Assembly (NCBI GenBank): GCA_964521715.1
Contig: CAZFSS010000010.1
Location: 1 to 64,000, forward strand
Source of the DNA: DAOVRD01 sp964521715
Lineage (GTDB): Bacteria; Planctomycetota; Brocadiia; SM23-32
Direction: 5' to 3'
DNA: 64,000 nucleotides
Part shown: positions 25,195 through 32,398 of the stretch, in pieces
Layout: each line of letters opens with the position of its first letter
How positions within the stretch are numbered: position 1 is the stretch's first letter
The notes under the pieces: model-generated
What the model was told of the DNA's origin: nothing
The model's input: only the letters and a program-made list of their open reading frames with translations
Databases searched by the model: none
Position numbers and translations under genes: made by a program

Positions 25195-26481
25195 TTACTC
25201 CTCTACGCCATGTTGCTTGAGAACCAGAACAGTATCCTTGCGTCCGCACTCTTCCGCCCATGCTAGGGGGGTCTCGCCTCTTTCGTCTTTGATATTCGGT
25301 TTGGCCCCTCGCGCAAGAAGCAACTCCACCACACTCTTGTGGCCTTCGCCTGCCGCATAGTGGAGTGGCGTCAGACCGCCGTGGCCCCCGCAGTTCACAT
25401 CAGCGCCCTTATCCAGAAGCAGGGCAACAACATCCCCATACCCCTTTAGGGCAGCGAAACACAACGGGGTGTCACCCAACGAGTCCTTGGCGTTAGGATC
25501 CGCACCCGTCTCCACCAGTAGAGTTGCCGCCTCAAGCTGCCCCTGAAGTGCAGCGTCGTGAAGAGGCGTTGATCCACCTAGGGGCTCCCGTGCCTCTACG
25601 TCAGCGCCCTTAGCAATGAGCAGTCTCATAACCTCCACGTTGCCGTACACTGCAGCTATGCGCAGCGGTGTTCCCGCGTAATCGACCCGGTCGTCAAGCG
25701 TTGCACCCTTGGCCAACAGCATCTCTGCTATCTTCACGTCCCCCTTCTCTGCTGCAACGTGCAGCGGCGTGGAGCCGTACTCACCTTTCGCATTGACGTC
25801 TGCCCCCTGGGCAAGGAGTCGCTCCACTTCTGCCACGTCGCCCCGGCGCACCGCCTGATGCAGCGCCGTGCCGGCCGGCTCGCCAGGCTCCTCTTGGGGG
25901 AAAAGGCTTTCATCGTATGAGCAGCGCATTGTTATGGCTTCCGAATAGGCCCTCGCAGGCTCAACCGATCGGTCTTCTGCCGACCCGACTATACACGCCG
26001 CCTGGACCCGCACCTCCTTCTGACCCGGCTGGAAGTACTTGCCGAAGGCGTACTCCTCGTTGGGCCCCGTATCGGCGGCCGGCCCCCACAGGCAGAAGTC
26101 GGCGGTCGGGTACTCTCGCACAAGCCGCTCGCTGGCCTTGAGCTGCACACGTTCGCCCTTCGGCGTCTTCCCGTAAGTGTGTGCGAGCGTCAACTCTCTC
26201 CCATCCGGGGTCGTGAAACCCAACCAAAGGCTGGAAGGGATGATGTACCCGCGTCCTCCTGGAAGCGCGCCGTGAAGCTCCAGAATGCCTTCGTGGTCTG
26301 ACTTGTTCTCAAAGGTGACCCGAAAGGCATGTGGAAAACCGTCCTTGTCCTGCTTTGCTGACTCCAGGGATATCCGGATGTCCTGCTCCGTAAGCGCCGC
26401 GTAGACTATCTCAGGCCGTTTTGTGCAGCCGCTGGCCAACAATAGAACGGCCACACCTATACTGAGCACCCTCGTGGCCAT
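25195..26481 (-). CDS. Ankyrin-repeat lipoprotein
   Basis: 428 residues. The signal peptide ends in a lipobox (LLASGC, cysteine 19), so it is probably membrane-anchored outside the cytoplasm. The N-terminal domain (about 20-200) has a single recognisable element, FRVTFENKSDHEGILELHGA, similar in shape to the beta domain of the exported proteins further along the island. Seven ankyrin units fill about 205-428 (TPLHVAAEKGD-type), the last truncated as TPLAWAEECGRKDTVLVLKQ. A further unit lies beyond the stop codon. Ankyrin domains bind proteins; the partner is unknown. It ends the minus-strand island next to the DHH gene and lies 12 bases after the HEAT lipoprotein gene. Confidence 0.8.
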   Translation of the reverse strand: MATRVLSIGVAVLLLASGCTKRPEIVYAALTEQDIRISLESAKQDKDGFPHAFRVTFENKSDHEGILELHGALPGGRGYIIPSSLWLGFTTPDGRELTLAHTYGKTPKGERVQLKASERLVREYPTADFCLWGPAADTGPNEEYAFGKYFQPGQKEVRVQAACIVGSAEDRSVEPARAYSEAITMRCSYDESLFPQEEPGEPAGTALHQAVRRGDVAEVERLLAQGADVNAKGEYGSTPLHVAAEKGDVKIAEMLLAKGATLDDRVDYAGTPLRIAAVYGNVEVMRLLIAKGADVEAREPLGGSTPLHDAALQGQLEAATLLVETGADPNAKDSLGDTPLCFAALKGYGDVVALLLDKGADVNCGGHGGLTPLHYAAGEGHKSVVELLLARGAKPNIKDERGETPLAWAEECGRKDTVLVLKQHGVEE

Positions 26482-26493
26482 CGCCGATTCTCC

Positions 26494-27711
26494 CTATGAA
26501 CCGCCGCCGGCACCCGCCCTTATGTCTCGAACCGCCTCTCTGGCGAGGTAGCGGATGGTGTACGTGGTATGCGGCCTGCCCGGGAACATGAACATGCGGG
26601 GGTCATCGTACAGCTTCTCCAGGGCCGGGACGGCCAATTCCGCTCTAAGCCGCACCAGTCGATCGATGGCGAAACACACGGCCGCCGTATCGTCGCTCCC
26701 CAGGTCGCTCACCAACTGCTCGGGCGTCTCCAGCCGGCTTTCTATGTGCGATATGCAGGTGCCCACCGACTCGCCGAACCAACGCCTTTCGTTTCTGTCC
26801 TCCCGAAGTGCACGCAGAGCCGGCAATGCCCTCGGGTCGCCTATCTGGCCGAGCGCGCTACCCGCCGCCAAGCGAACTAAGCTGTCGCGGGAGCCATCCT
26901 GCAATACGTTGATGAGTGCCGGCACGGCCTGTTCCGAACCTATCTCCCCCAGTGACTCTGCCGCTATCACGGCCGTTCGCTCAGACACCCCAGAGGCATG
27001 GCCGAGGGGCATGCCCCTCACCACCTTGTGGCATCGACGCCAGGGCACGCGGCGGAAACCCAACGGCTGGCCTCCCTCATAATAGAAGTAGCTCGTCGCC
27101 CCGCCTGCGTATACGCTGCTCCCATCTGCGAGCGCGCCAGTGAGGACCGGGACTGCCCTGGGATCGCCGAGATCGCCGAGGGCGCGGATAACGTTGTTCC
27201 TAATGTAGTAGTAGCTGGCGACAGACTGGTCCACTCCACGTGGCTCAGCCAGCATGGCCATCAGCGGCTCGAACGCCTCGGGACGCTGCATCAGGCCCAG
27301 TACCCGCCCGGCGGAGACACGGTCATCAGGACGCGCGTCTTCATCCTGCACGACGATCATAAGCGCCTCCAGAATCACGGGCAGTTGATCCGACGAATAC
27401 CTTTCGATAAACCGGTACGGGGCGGCTTCGCCTACCAAGAGCCCAATCTCATACAGCCTGTCGTCCTGAGCCCTGTTGCCTGCTTTCAGATCCCGGCTAG
27501 TGGCGGCGCCTGCCCCCACAGGGGGTTCACGGCTCGCCTCAGATCCGGAGGTCATCTGGGATTCGGCCTCCCGGGCCTCCGGGCCGCCTGCATCGTCCTT
27601 GTGCAGGCCTGAGCACGAGGTAACCACGACGCCCACCGCGGACAAAAGCAGGAGCGCCGCCGCGATCTCGATCCACTGCCCCCTACGGCGCGCCAATCTG
27701 TTGCTTCTCAT
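26494..27711 (-). CDS. HEAT-repeat lipoprotein
   Basis: 405 residues with an N-terminal signal and lipobox-like VVTSC (cysteine 33). The body is HEAT/PBS-lyase-type repeats (for example VIRALGDLGDPRAVPVLTGA and SALGQIGDPRALPALRALRE), which form a helical scaffold for protein binding. One repeat is interrupted by a tyrosine- and glycine-rich insertion (near 220-240, YAGGATSYFYYEGGQ). No catalytic residues are expected. It is 12 bases from the ankyrin gene and probably co-transcribed with it. Confidence 0.75.
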   Translation of the reverse strand: MRSNRLARRRGQWIEIAAALLLLSAVGVVVTSCSGLHKDDAGGPEAREAESQMTSGSEASREPPVGAGAATSRDLKAGNRAQDDRLYEIGLLVGEAAPYRFIERYSSDQLPVILEALMIVVQDEDARPDDRVSAGRVLGLMQRPEAFEPLMAMLAEPRGVDQSVASYYYIRNNVIRALGDLGDPRAVPVLTGALADGSSVYAGGATSYFYYEGGQPLGFRRVPWRRCHKVVRGMPLGHASGVSERTAVIAAESLGEIGSEQAVPALINVLQDGSRDSLVRLAAGSALGQIGDPRALPALRALREDRNERRWFGESVGTCISHIESRLETPEQLVSDLGSDDTAAVCFAIDRLVRLRAELAVPALEKLYDDPRMFMFPGRPHTTYTIRYLAREAVRDIRAGAGGGS

Positions 27712-27834
27712 GTGTGGTCCCCCCCTGATTGCTCCGGGCTCTCGATAAGTGCTGTCAGTCTACCACGGCAGCGCCCCTGTGCCCAGTTCGGCAAGCTCGT
27801 CCTCAAGCTGGGCTGAGTCTGCGTAGCTGCGGCC

Positions 27835-28380
27835 TCACGCCGAACTCCCGTCTCTCGTCAGGGGGTCGGGAAAGGCCTCAAGGAGCTTGTTCCATGTCCG
27901 GCTCCGGATGACGATCGTCAGGGACGTGCCTCGGATTGGCAACCGAACGGCCGGGGCTTTGCGGGGCCGAGGGCGCAGCAAGCCAGCGCGCTCTTCTTGT
28001 CCGTCCGGCAGCACTTCGGCGTAAGGAATCATGAGCCACCGATTCCCAGGCGTCACCCCTAACCCCACATGCCAGACCAGCAGGCCCGCGGCATGCAATC
28101 CGACCTTGACTCCCAGCCCCAGCGACTTCCCCGGGTGGCTGATTGCCGCACCCCATAGGACGCGCGTCCCTTTGGGCTGGTCCCTCCGTACCCGATACTC
28201 CCTCCAAAGACGATGCGCCTCGCGAAGGGGGAACAGACCATAACAGATCACGCTTCCCACAAGGTAGAACGCTACATACCACCCCACGATGACGCAGAAC
28301 GCGAGGAACCAGTGCGCCTCAGCAGATTGGTCCACGGTCACCCCAAGCATCGTGGCCTCCGCTTCGTCGAAACCGCGCAT
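27835..28380 (-). CDS. Small membrane protein of unknown function
   Basis: 181 residues. A membrane helix, WFLAFCVIVGWYVAFYLVGS, is followed by a basic stretch with arginines and prolines. A second hydrophobic patch, VGLHAAGLLVWHVGLGV, lies near the middle. The start at 28380 is chosen because the TATACT promoter at 28434-28439 would put the transcript start downstream of the longer frame; AGGGG lies about 7 bases upstream. Not recognised as any family. Confidence 0.5.
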   Translation of the reverse strand: MRGFDEAEATMLGVTVDQSAEAHWFLAFCVIVGWYVAFYLVGSVICYGLFPLREAHRLWREYRVRRDQPKGTRVLWGAAISHPGKSLGLGVKVGLHAAGLLVWHVGLGVTPGNRWLMIPYAEVLPDGQEERAGLLRPRPRKAPAVRLPIRGTSLTIVIRSRTWNKLLEAFPDPLTRDGSSA

Positions 28381-28433
28381 CTCCGTCCCCTGACGGAGCG
28401 TCTGCTTCCGCGGGCGTCTCCCGCTCTCATACA

Positions 28434-28439
28434 AGTATA
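28434..28439 (-). promoter_or_regulatory. TATACT -10 element, copy C
   Basis: Minus-strand TATACT preceded by GAATACGACGGGG upstream. Copies B (31251-31256) and A (32331-32336) sit at the same place relative to other S9-tail duplicates, so the element appears to have been duplicated together with that tail. The -35 box is weak in all three. Confidence 0.45.
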
Positions 28440-28512
28440 CCGTTGCCCGCCCCGTCGTATTCGCCGCGGCTGCTCTAACTGGTTCTGTCCGAGTTACTTA
28501 GGCTCCCCAAGA

Positions 28513-28577
28513 GTGTATTCGTTGATCCAGGCGAGGATCCTCTGGAAGTAGTGGCGGCGGTGCTGCGGCTCGCCGAT
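28513..28577 (-). repeat. Fragment of the S9 peptidase 3' end, copy C
   Basis: About 65 bases nearly identical to the last codons of the S9 gene at 32399. In the S9 frame it still reads RILAWINEYTLGEPK and a stop. The minus-strand intergenic sequence after it is also alignable with copy A (CCTAAGTAACTCGG against CCTAAATAAGCGG). Confidence 0.8.
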
Positions 28578-28613
28578 CCGACCGGCCAGCCGCGCGCATA
28601 TTAGACACCGTGA

Positions 28614-29351
28614 TCACTGCCCACCTGGCTCAGTGAGCCCTGTTGCACCCATGTCGGTTGCCGGCAGCCGCAGGTACTCCTTGGCCCCCACAACGCCTTC
28701 ATACAGGTCCAGCGGCAGCCCGTAGTTCATTGTCAAAGGAGGACCCGGCTGGTATTCAAGCCTTCCCCCCGGGTACTGTGGACCGAACATCGCGCCTCTC
28801 GGGGCGTCCCACCCCGGCCTGGCGTAGCTCGCATATACGAGACCGACGGACGCTCCGTCGGGGACACGGGAGATGACCTCGCGAGACACACAGGAGCAAA
28901 ACACCTCGCCCGCCGCGACGGCGCGCGCCGTCGAGGACGCCCACCAATCGACCACGAAACGCTTGAATCCCGACCTCAAGCCTACCTTCCTCTGAAGCAC
29001 GTCGCCCGGTTGCAGTTGGACGATCCGCTCCTTGATCTCCTCGTCCGTCGGGCGCGGCAACTCGCGCACGTTCTCGAGTTTCACGAGCTTGTCTTCGGGC
29101 GTGCGGACCTCTACCTCCACGAAGAACACGAGCTCCCGGTCGATGCGTACAGGAACGGTCCCGACATTCTGCAGGTTCAGGACCACGTTCAGGTCCTTGG
29201 GGTCACCGTCCCATCCTAACCACATTGTCAGTTTCGGACGTCCGTCCTGCTCGTGCCGTACGTTCATGTCGCCAGGCCCTCCTGCACAACCCACGCTGAA
29301 CCACAACGCCAAAACAGAGAGGATGGCAACACATTTGGATCCGTAGCGCAT
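28614..29351 (-). CDS. Lipoprotein of the island's DRE-motif family (L1)
   Basis: 245 residues. Signal peptide with lipobox (FSVGC, cysteine 22); strong AAGGAGGAG ribosome site before the ATG at 29351. The core near 50-110 reads LNVVLNLQNVGTVPVRIDRE, then LVFFVEVEVRTPED. It shares this pattern (NxG...DR[ED]L plus a hydrophobic beta strand) and the following LQPGDVLQRKVGLRSGFKRF with the WG protein at 29420 and the lipoprotein at 31648. This predicts a common exported beta domain. The function is unknown. It is 68 bases after the WG gene and probably in one transcript with it. Confidence 0.65.
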   Translation of the reverse strand: MRYGSKCVAILSVLALWFSVGCAGGPGDMNVRHEQDGRPKLTMWLGWDGDPKDLNVVLNLQNVGTVPVRIDRELVFFVEVEVRTPEDKLVKLENVRELPRPTDEEIKERIVQLQPGDVLQRKVGLRSGFKRFVVDWWASSTARAVAAGEVFCSCVSREVISRVPDGASVGLVYASYARPGWDAPRGAMFGPQYPGGRLEYQPGPPLTMNYGLPLDLYEGVVGAKEYLRLPATDMGATGLTEPGGQ

Positions 29352-29419
29352 ATCACTCCTCCTTGGCCCTACTGCCCGCTTCCTACGGGCTGCTCCCTGG
29401 TCACTGCTGACTGACCCGC

Positions 29420-31225
29420 TCACCCCATGCCCGGTGCCGGGCCGTCCGGCTGCTCCCACACGGTCCTGCCGGTCTTGTCGATCAGACGCCAGTGGCCTTC
29501 CACCCAGACGCGCGGTTGATGGGTCTCCCACTGGTGCATCCGCCCGCCGACGTGCACCCACGCCAGCCCGTCGAGGAAGGGCCATACTTGGTTGTAGCTA
29601 TCGCTGAGGACCACCGTGCCGGCCTTGTCAACGAAGACCCAGTAGTCGGTCGCCCCATACGGCCGGCGCGTGTCCGTCAACCGCACTCCCGCAAGCCCCT
29701 CGCTGAAGGGCTGAGCGTCCGCGTAGCGCGGCTCTACTGCGATGGCCCCCGATCGGTCGACGTAACCCCAGTTGTGGTCGATGCGCATCGCAGCCAGTCC
29801 CTCGGAGAAACGATGAGCCCAGCCGTACCGCGGCGTGATCACCCAGTTGCCCTGGGCGTCGATGAAGCCCACGTCCCCGCCCACCTCTTGGACAGCCGCC
29901 AGGTCTTCAGAGAACCGGTCGTGCCATCCGTAACCCGAGGCGTCGATCACCGTTTGGCCGGTCTTGTCGACGTAGACGAATCGCCCGTCGCGGGTTGCTG
30001 CCGCCAGGCCGTCGTGAAAATCGTCCGCCCACTCAAGCTCCGCCGCAATGACCATCCGGCCCGACAGATCGACGAAGCCATACTTCTCGCCCACGCGTCC
30101 CCTGGGAAACAGCCGGTAATCCCACTCCCCGTCCACCATGACACGCCCAAGCCCATCGGAGAAGCTGGAGGCCTCCTCATACGCCGGCTCGACCACCGTC
30201 CGGCCCTCGGTGTCGATATAGCCCCATTTCCCGCCAAGTTTCATGGCGGCCCTCCCTTCCGAAAACTCACGGACCGAGTCGTACCGCGCGGGGATGACGA
30301 CTTTCCCGGCCCTGTCAATAAATCCCCACCCGTCGTCCAGTGCCACCGCACCCAAGCCTTCGCTGAAGCTGGAGGCCCGCTCGAACTTCGCCGGGATCGC
30401 CACCCTGCCGTTGCGGTCAACGTAGACGCACTTCCCCTGGGAGGTCACGGCCCAGAGCATCGGCGGCTTCGCCTGCTCGACAGCGGCCACCGGCTCCGCT
30501 CTCCCGCTGTTGCCGGAGGATGGTCCCGGGGAGACGTCCACCGCAGCCCAATGGAAGCCCTCGTAGAGACCTAACGAGCCGTATGGAACGCCCGCGTAAG
30601 AGGCCAGTCCGTCCACGGTGACGGCGCCTGGATCCCCGTACGTCAGCCAGACATAGCCGGGGTTCACGCTGTCGGGAAGGCGGCGCCTGAGTTCGCACGG
30701 CTCTCCTGCTTCTCGCAGGTGGCCACTTTCGTCAACCCAGGAACTCTCCGCTGCCCTGAACTGCCGGAAGCCATGCCGTAAGTCGATCTTGCGCCGGACA
30801 GACCGCCCGGGCCGAAGGGTGACGATCCGACGCACGACGCTCCTCGCACGTGGGCGGGGCGCTTCGCCCAGATCTTCCCACACAACCTTCTCGCCGTTCG
30901 GCCCGGACGCGCCCACGTCCACCAGGAGCACCAAGTCCCTGTCGACCTTGATGGGCACCTGTCCGACGTTCCGGAACTCCAGCATCACGCCCAGTTCGGG
31001 AGGGCTATCCGGGAGCAGGGAGAGCACGAGCTCCGCCTTCGGCGTGATGTGCTCCTCCTGGCGCAAGTTCAGCCCCGTTGAGCGGGTGAGCAGCCCGCCG
31101 GGCCCGAACAGAAGCAGGCCGAGCGCTGTCGCAAACAGCAGGACGACGGTACAGATCTCAAGCCGTCGCCAGCGGTGAACGGTCCCCGCATCGCGCCTGG
31201 GCGTCTTGCTGGATTCGTCTCCCAC
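29420..31225 (-). CDS. Membrane-anchored WG-repeat protein with DRE-motif domain
   Basis: 601 residues. One N-terminal membrane helix (about 24-44) follows a basic cytoplasmic tail, then comes the DRE-motif beta domain (FRNVGQVPIKVDRDL, then LRPGRSVRRKIDLRHGFRQF). From about 260 to 600 there are roughly eight WG repeats (GWGFIDRAGKVVIPARYDSV-type). WG repeats form beta structures often attached to surface or signalling proteins. The start is GTG at 31225 with GAGGAGG about 9 bases upstream and TATACT at 31251. No catalytic residues were noticed. Confidence 0.75.
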   Translation of the reverse strand: MGDESSKTPRRDAGTVHRWRRLEICTVVLLFATALGLLLFGPGGLLTRSTGLNLRQEEHITPKAELVLSLLPDSPPELGVMLEFRNVGQVPIKVDRDLVLLVDVGASGPNGEKVVWEDLGEAPRPRARSVVRRIVTLRPGRSVRRKIDLRHGFRQFRAAESSWVDESGHLREAGEPCELRRRLPDSVNPGYVWLTYGDPGAVTVDGLASYAGVPYGSLGLYEGFHWAAVDVSPGPSSGNSGRAEPVAAVEQAKPPMLWAVTSQGKCVYVDRNGRVAIPAKFERASSFSEGLGAVALDDGWGFIDRAGKVVIPARYDSVREFSEGRAAMKLGGKWGYIDTEGRTVVEPAYEEASSFSDGLGRVMVDGEWDYRLFPRGRVGEKYGFVDLSGRMVIAAELEWADDFHDGLAAATRDGRFVYVDKTGQTVIDASGYGWHDRFSEDLAAVQEVGGDVGFIDAQGNWVITPRYGWAHRFSEGLAAMRIDHNWGYVDRSGAIAVEPRYADAQPFSEGLAGVRLTDTRRPYGATDYWVFVDKAGTVVLSDSYNQVWPFLDGLAWVHVGGRMHQWETHQPRVWVEGHWRLIDKTGRTVWEQPDGPAPGMG

Positions 31226-31250
31226 TGCCCCGACCTCCTCTGCCTGCGTG

Positions 31251-31256
31251 AGTATA
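31251..31256 (-). promoter_or_regulatory. TATACT -10 element, copy B
   Basis: Upstream of the WG gene, about 26 bases before its GTG start. The upstream GAATACGAAGGGGCGG aligns with the same stretch at copy C. Confidence 0.45.
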
Positions 31257-31324
31257 CCTTCGCCGCCCCTTCGTATTCAGTTACCTGACTTAACTGCTGT
31301 TGCCTTGGCTATTTGCTTTGCCCT

Positions 31325-31444
31325 AGCGTGTGTTCGTTGATCCAGGCGAGGATCCTCTGGAAGTAGTGGCGGCGGTGTTGCGGCTCGCCGATGCCGTGCG
31401 CCTCGCGCGGATAATAGAGCAGCTCCGTCTCCACCCCGCGCGCC
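31325..31444 (-). repeat. S9 peptidase 3'-end fragment, copy B
   Basis: About 120 bases matching the end of the intact S9 gene (32409-32528) with four differences. In S9 frame it reads ARGVETELLYYPREAHGIG, then EPQHRRHYFQRILAWINEHT and LGQSK before a stop. Confidence 0.85.
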
Positions 31445-31647
31445 CGAGATGAACTGCCCTTCGTAGCTTAGCCGCTGAAACGCATCATACTGATAGTAGA
31501 ATGTCCCGAGTGCTGCCTCCCGGTCGATGACGATGGGATTCCCCGCCGTATCCCGCGTGCAGGCGAAGCACACCAGCACCGATCCGCCCGGTAGCCTACC
31601 TTCAGCCGAGGGTTCCCCGAACAGCGGCACCAACGCCTGATTCCTGA
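31445..31647 (-). pseudogene. Gene remnant of uncertain family fused to the S9 tail
   Basis: A minus-strand open frame (RLPGGSVLVCFACTRDTAG, then NPIVIDREAALGTFYYQYDA) enters the S9 tail out of frame. NPIVIDREA resembles the DRE motif of the neighbouring exported proteins, while YYQYDAFQRL resembles a YD repeat; neither is decisive. It has no convincing start and is probably a degraded piece of an accessory gene. Confidence 0.4.
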
Positions 31648-32277
31648 CTATTCACTCCGCAACGGGGGTGCCTTGGTATGCGGGCCCGCGAGTTCGATCT
31701 CCACAGACAGGTCCTCCCTTAGGAGATCAGGAGGCACTTCCCGATGCGTGTAGGCCTCGAAGGCGCCGCTTGCATACTCCCTTGTCGAGTACCCGACGCC
31801 GACTCTGGCCGGATGCTTGCGGCCGCCCAGGCGGAGGACTGGCTCACCAGCCCAGAACATGTCTACCCAGTCTGCGCGCGTTGCCAGGCCAGACTCATAT
31901 CCCACGAATCCCTCGCGGAGATCGAGGACGCGTGCGATCGCCTCGCCAGGACGAACGGACACGAACCGAAGAGTCGCTTCGCCGGGCTCGGGGGGAGGCA
32001 TTCGGCCCACAGGCTTGAAGCTGAAATCATTCCCGACGTCATCCAGACACCAGACACTGAAGAACCAGACCAATTCGCGGTCGACTGAGAACTGTGTCGT
32101 CCCCGTATTCCTGAGTTCCAGGCGCAGCTTCAAGTCCTGCGGGTCGCCCACAGACGAGAGCGTCAGCATTGCGCTTGCCTGCTCTGCCATCGCCCGGGAT
32201 CCTGCTTGTTCACATCCCAGGATACCCGCCAGAGCCACGGCGATGAACAGACAGCCAACATGGAGGTGATGGCACAC
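31648..32277 (-). CDS. Lipoprotein of the island's DRE-motif family (L3)
   Basis: 209 residues. GTG start at 32277 with AGGAGA 6 bases upstream. The signal peptide ends in a lipobox (AGILGC, cysteine 22). The core DPQDLKLRLELRNTGTTQFS, then VDRELVWFFSV matches the DRE-motif pattern of the lipoprotein at 28614 and of the WG protein's N-terminal domain. The following VRPGEAIARVLDLREGFVGY aligns with LQPGDVLQRKVGLRSGFKRF. Unknown function. It has its own TATACT element (32331) and lies between two S9 ends. Confidence 0.65.
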   Translation of the reverse strand: MCHHLHVGCLFIAVALAGILGCEQAGSRAMAEQASAMLTLSSVGDPQDLKLRLELRNTGTTQFSVDRELVWFFSVWCLDDVGNDFSFKPVGRMPPPEPGEATLRFVSVRPGEAIARVLDLREGFVGYESGLATRADWVDMFWAGEPVLRLGGRKHPARVGVGYSTREYASGAFEAYTHREVPPDLLREDLSVEIELAGPHTKAPPLRSE

Positions 32278-32330
32278 TGTCGTCTCCTGGCCGGTGTTCT
32301 GGCCTTACGCCTCTTCTCCGCTCTTGCTCA

Positions 32331-32336
32331 AGTATA
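32331..32336 (-). promoter_or_regulatory. TATACT -10 element, copy A
   Basis: Upstream of lipoprotein L3 and downstream of the intact S9 stop, within an intergenic stretch alignable with copy C. Confidence 0.4.
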
Positions 32337-32398
32337 CCCTTCCACGAGGGGCGATGCTCGCGCAATATGCCTAACCGAGTTCGTGCCGCTTATTTAGG

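Noticed and set aside
31445..31647. RHS/YD-repeat protein fragment
   Set aside because: Only one YYQYDAFQRL resemblance; too short to call and equally similar to the local DRE motif.
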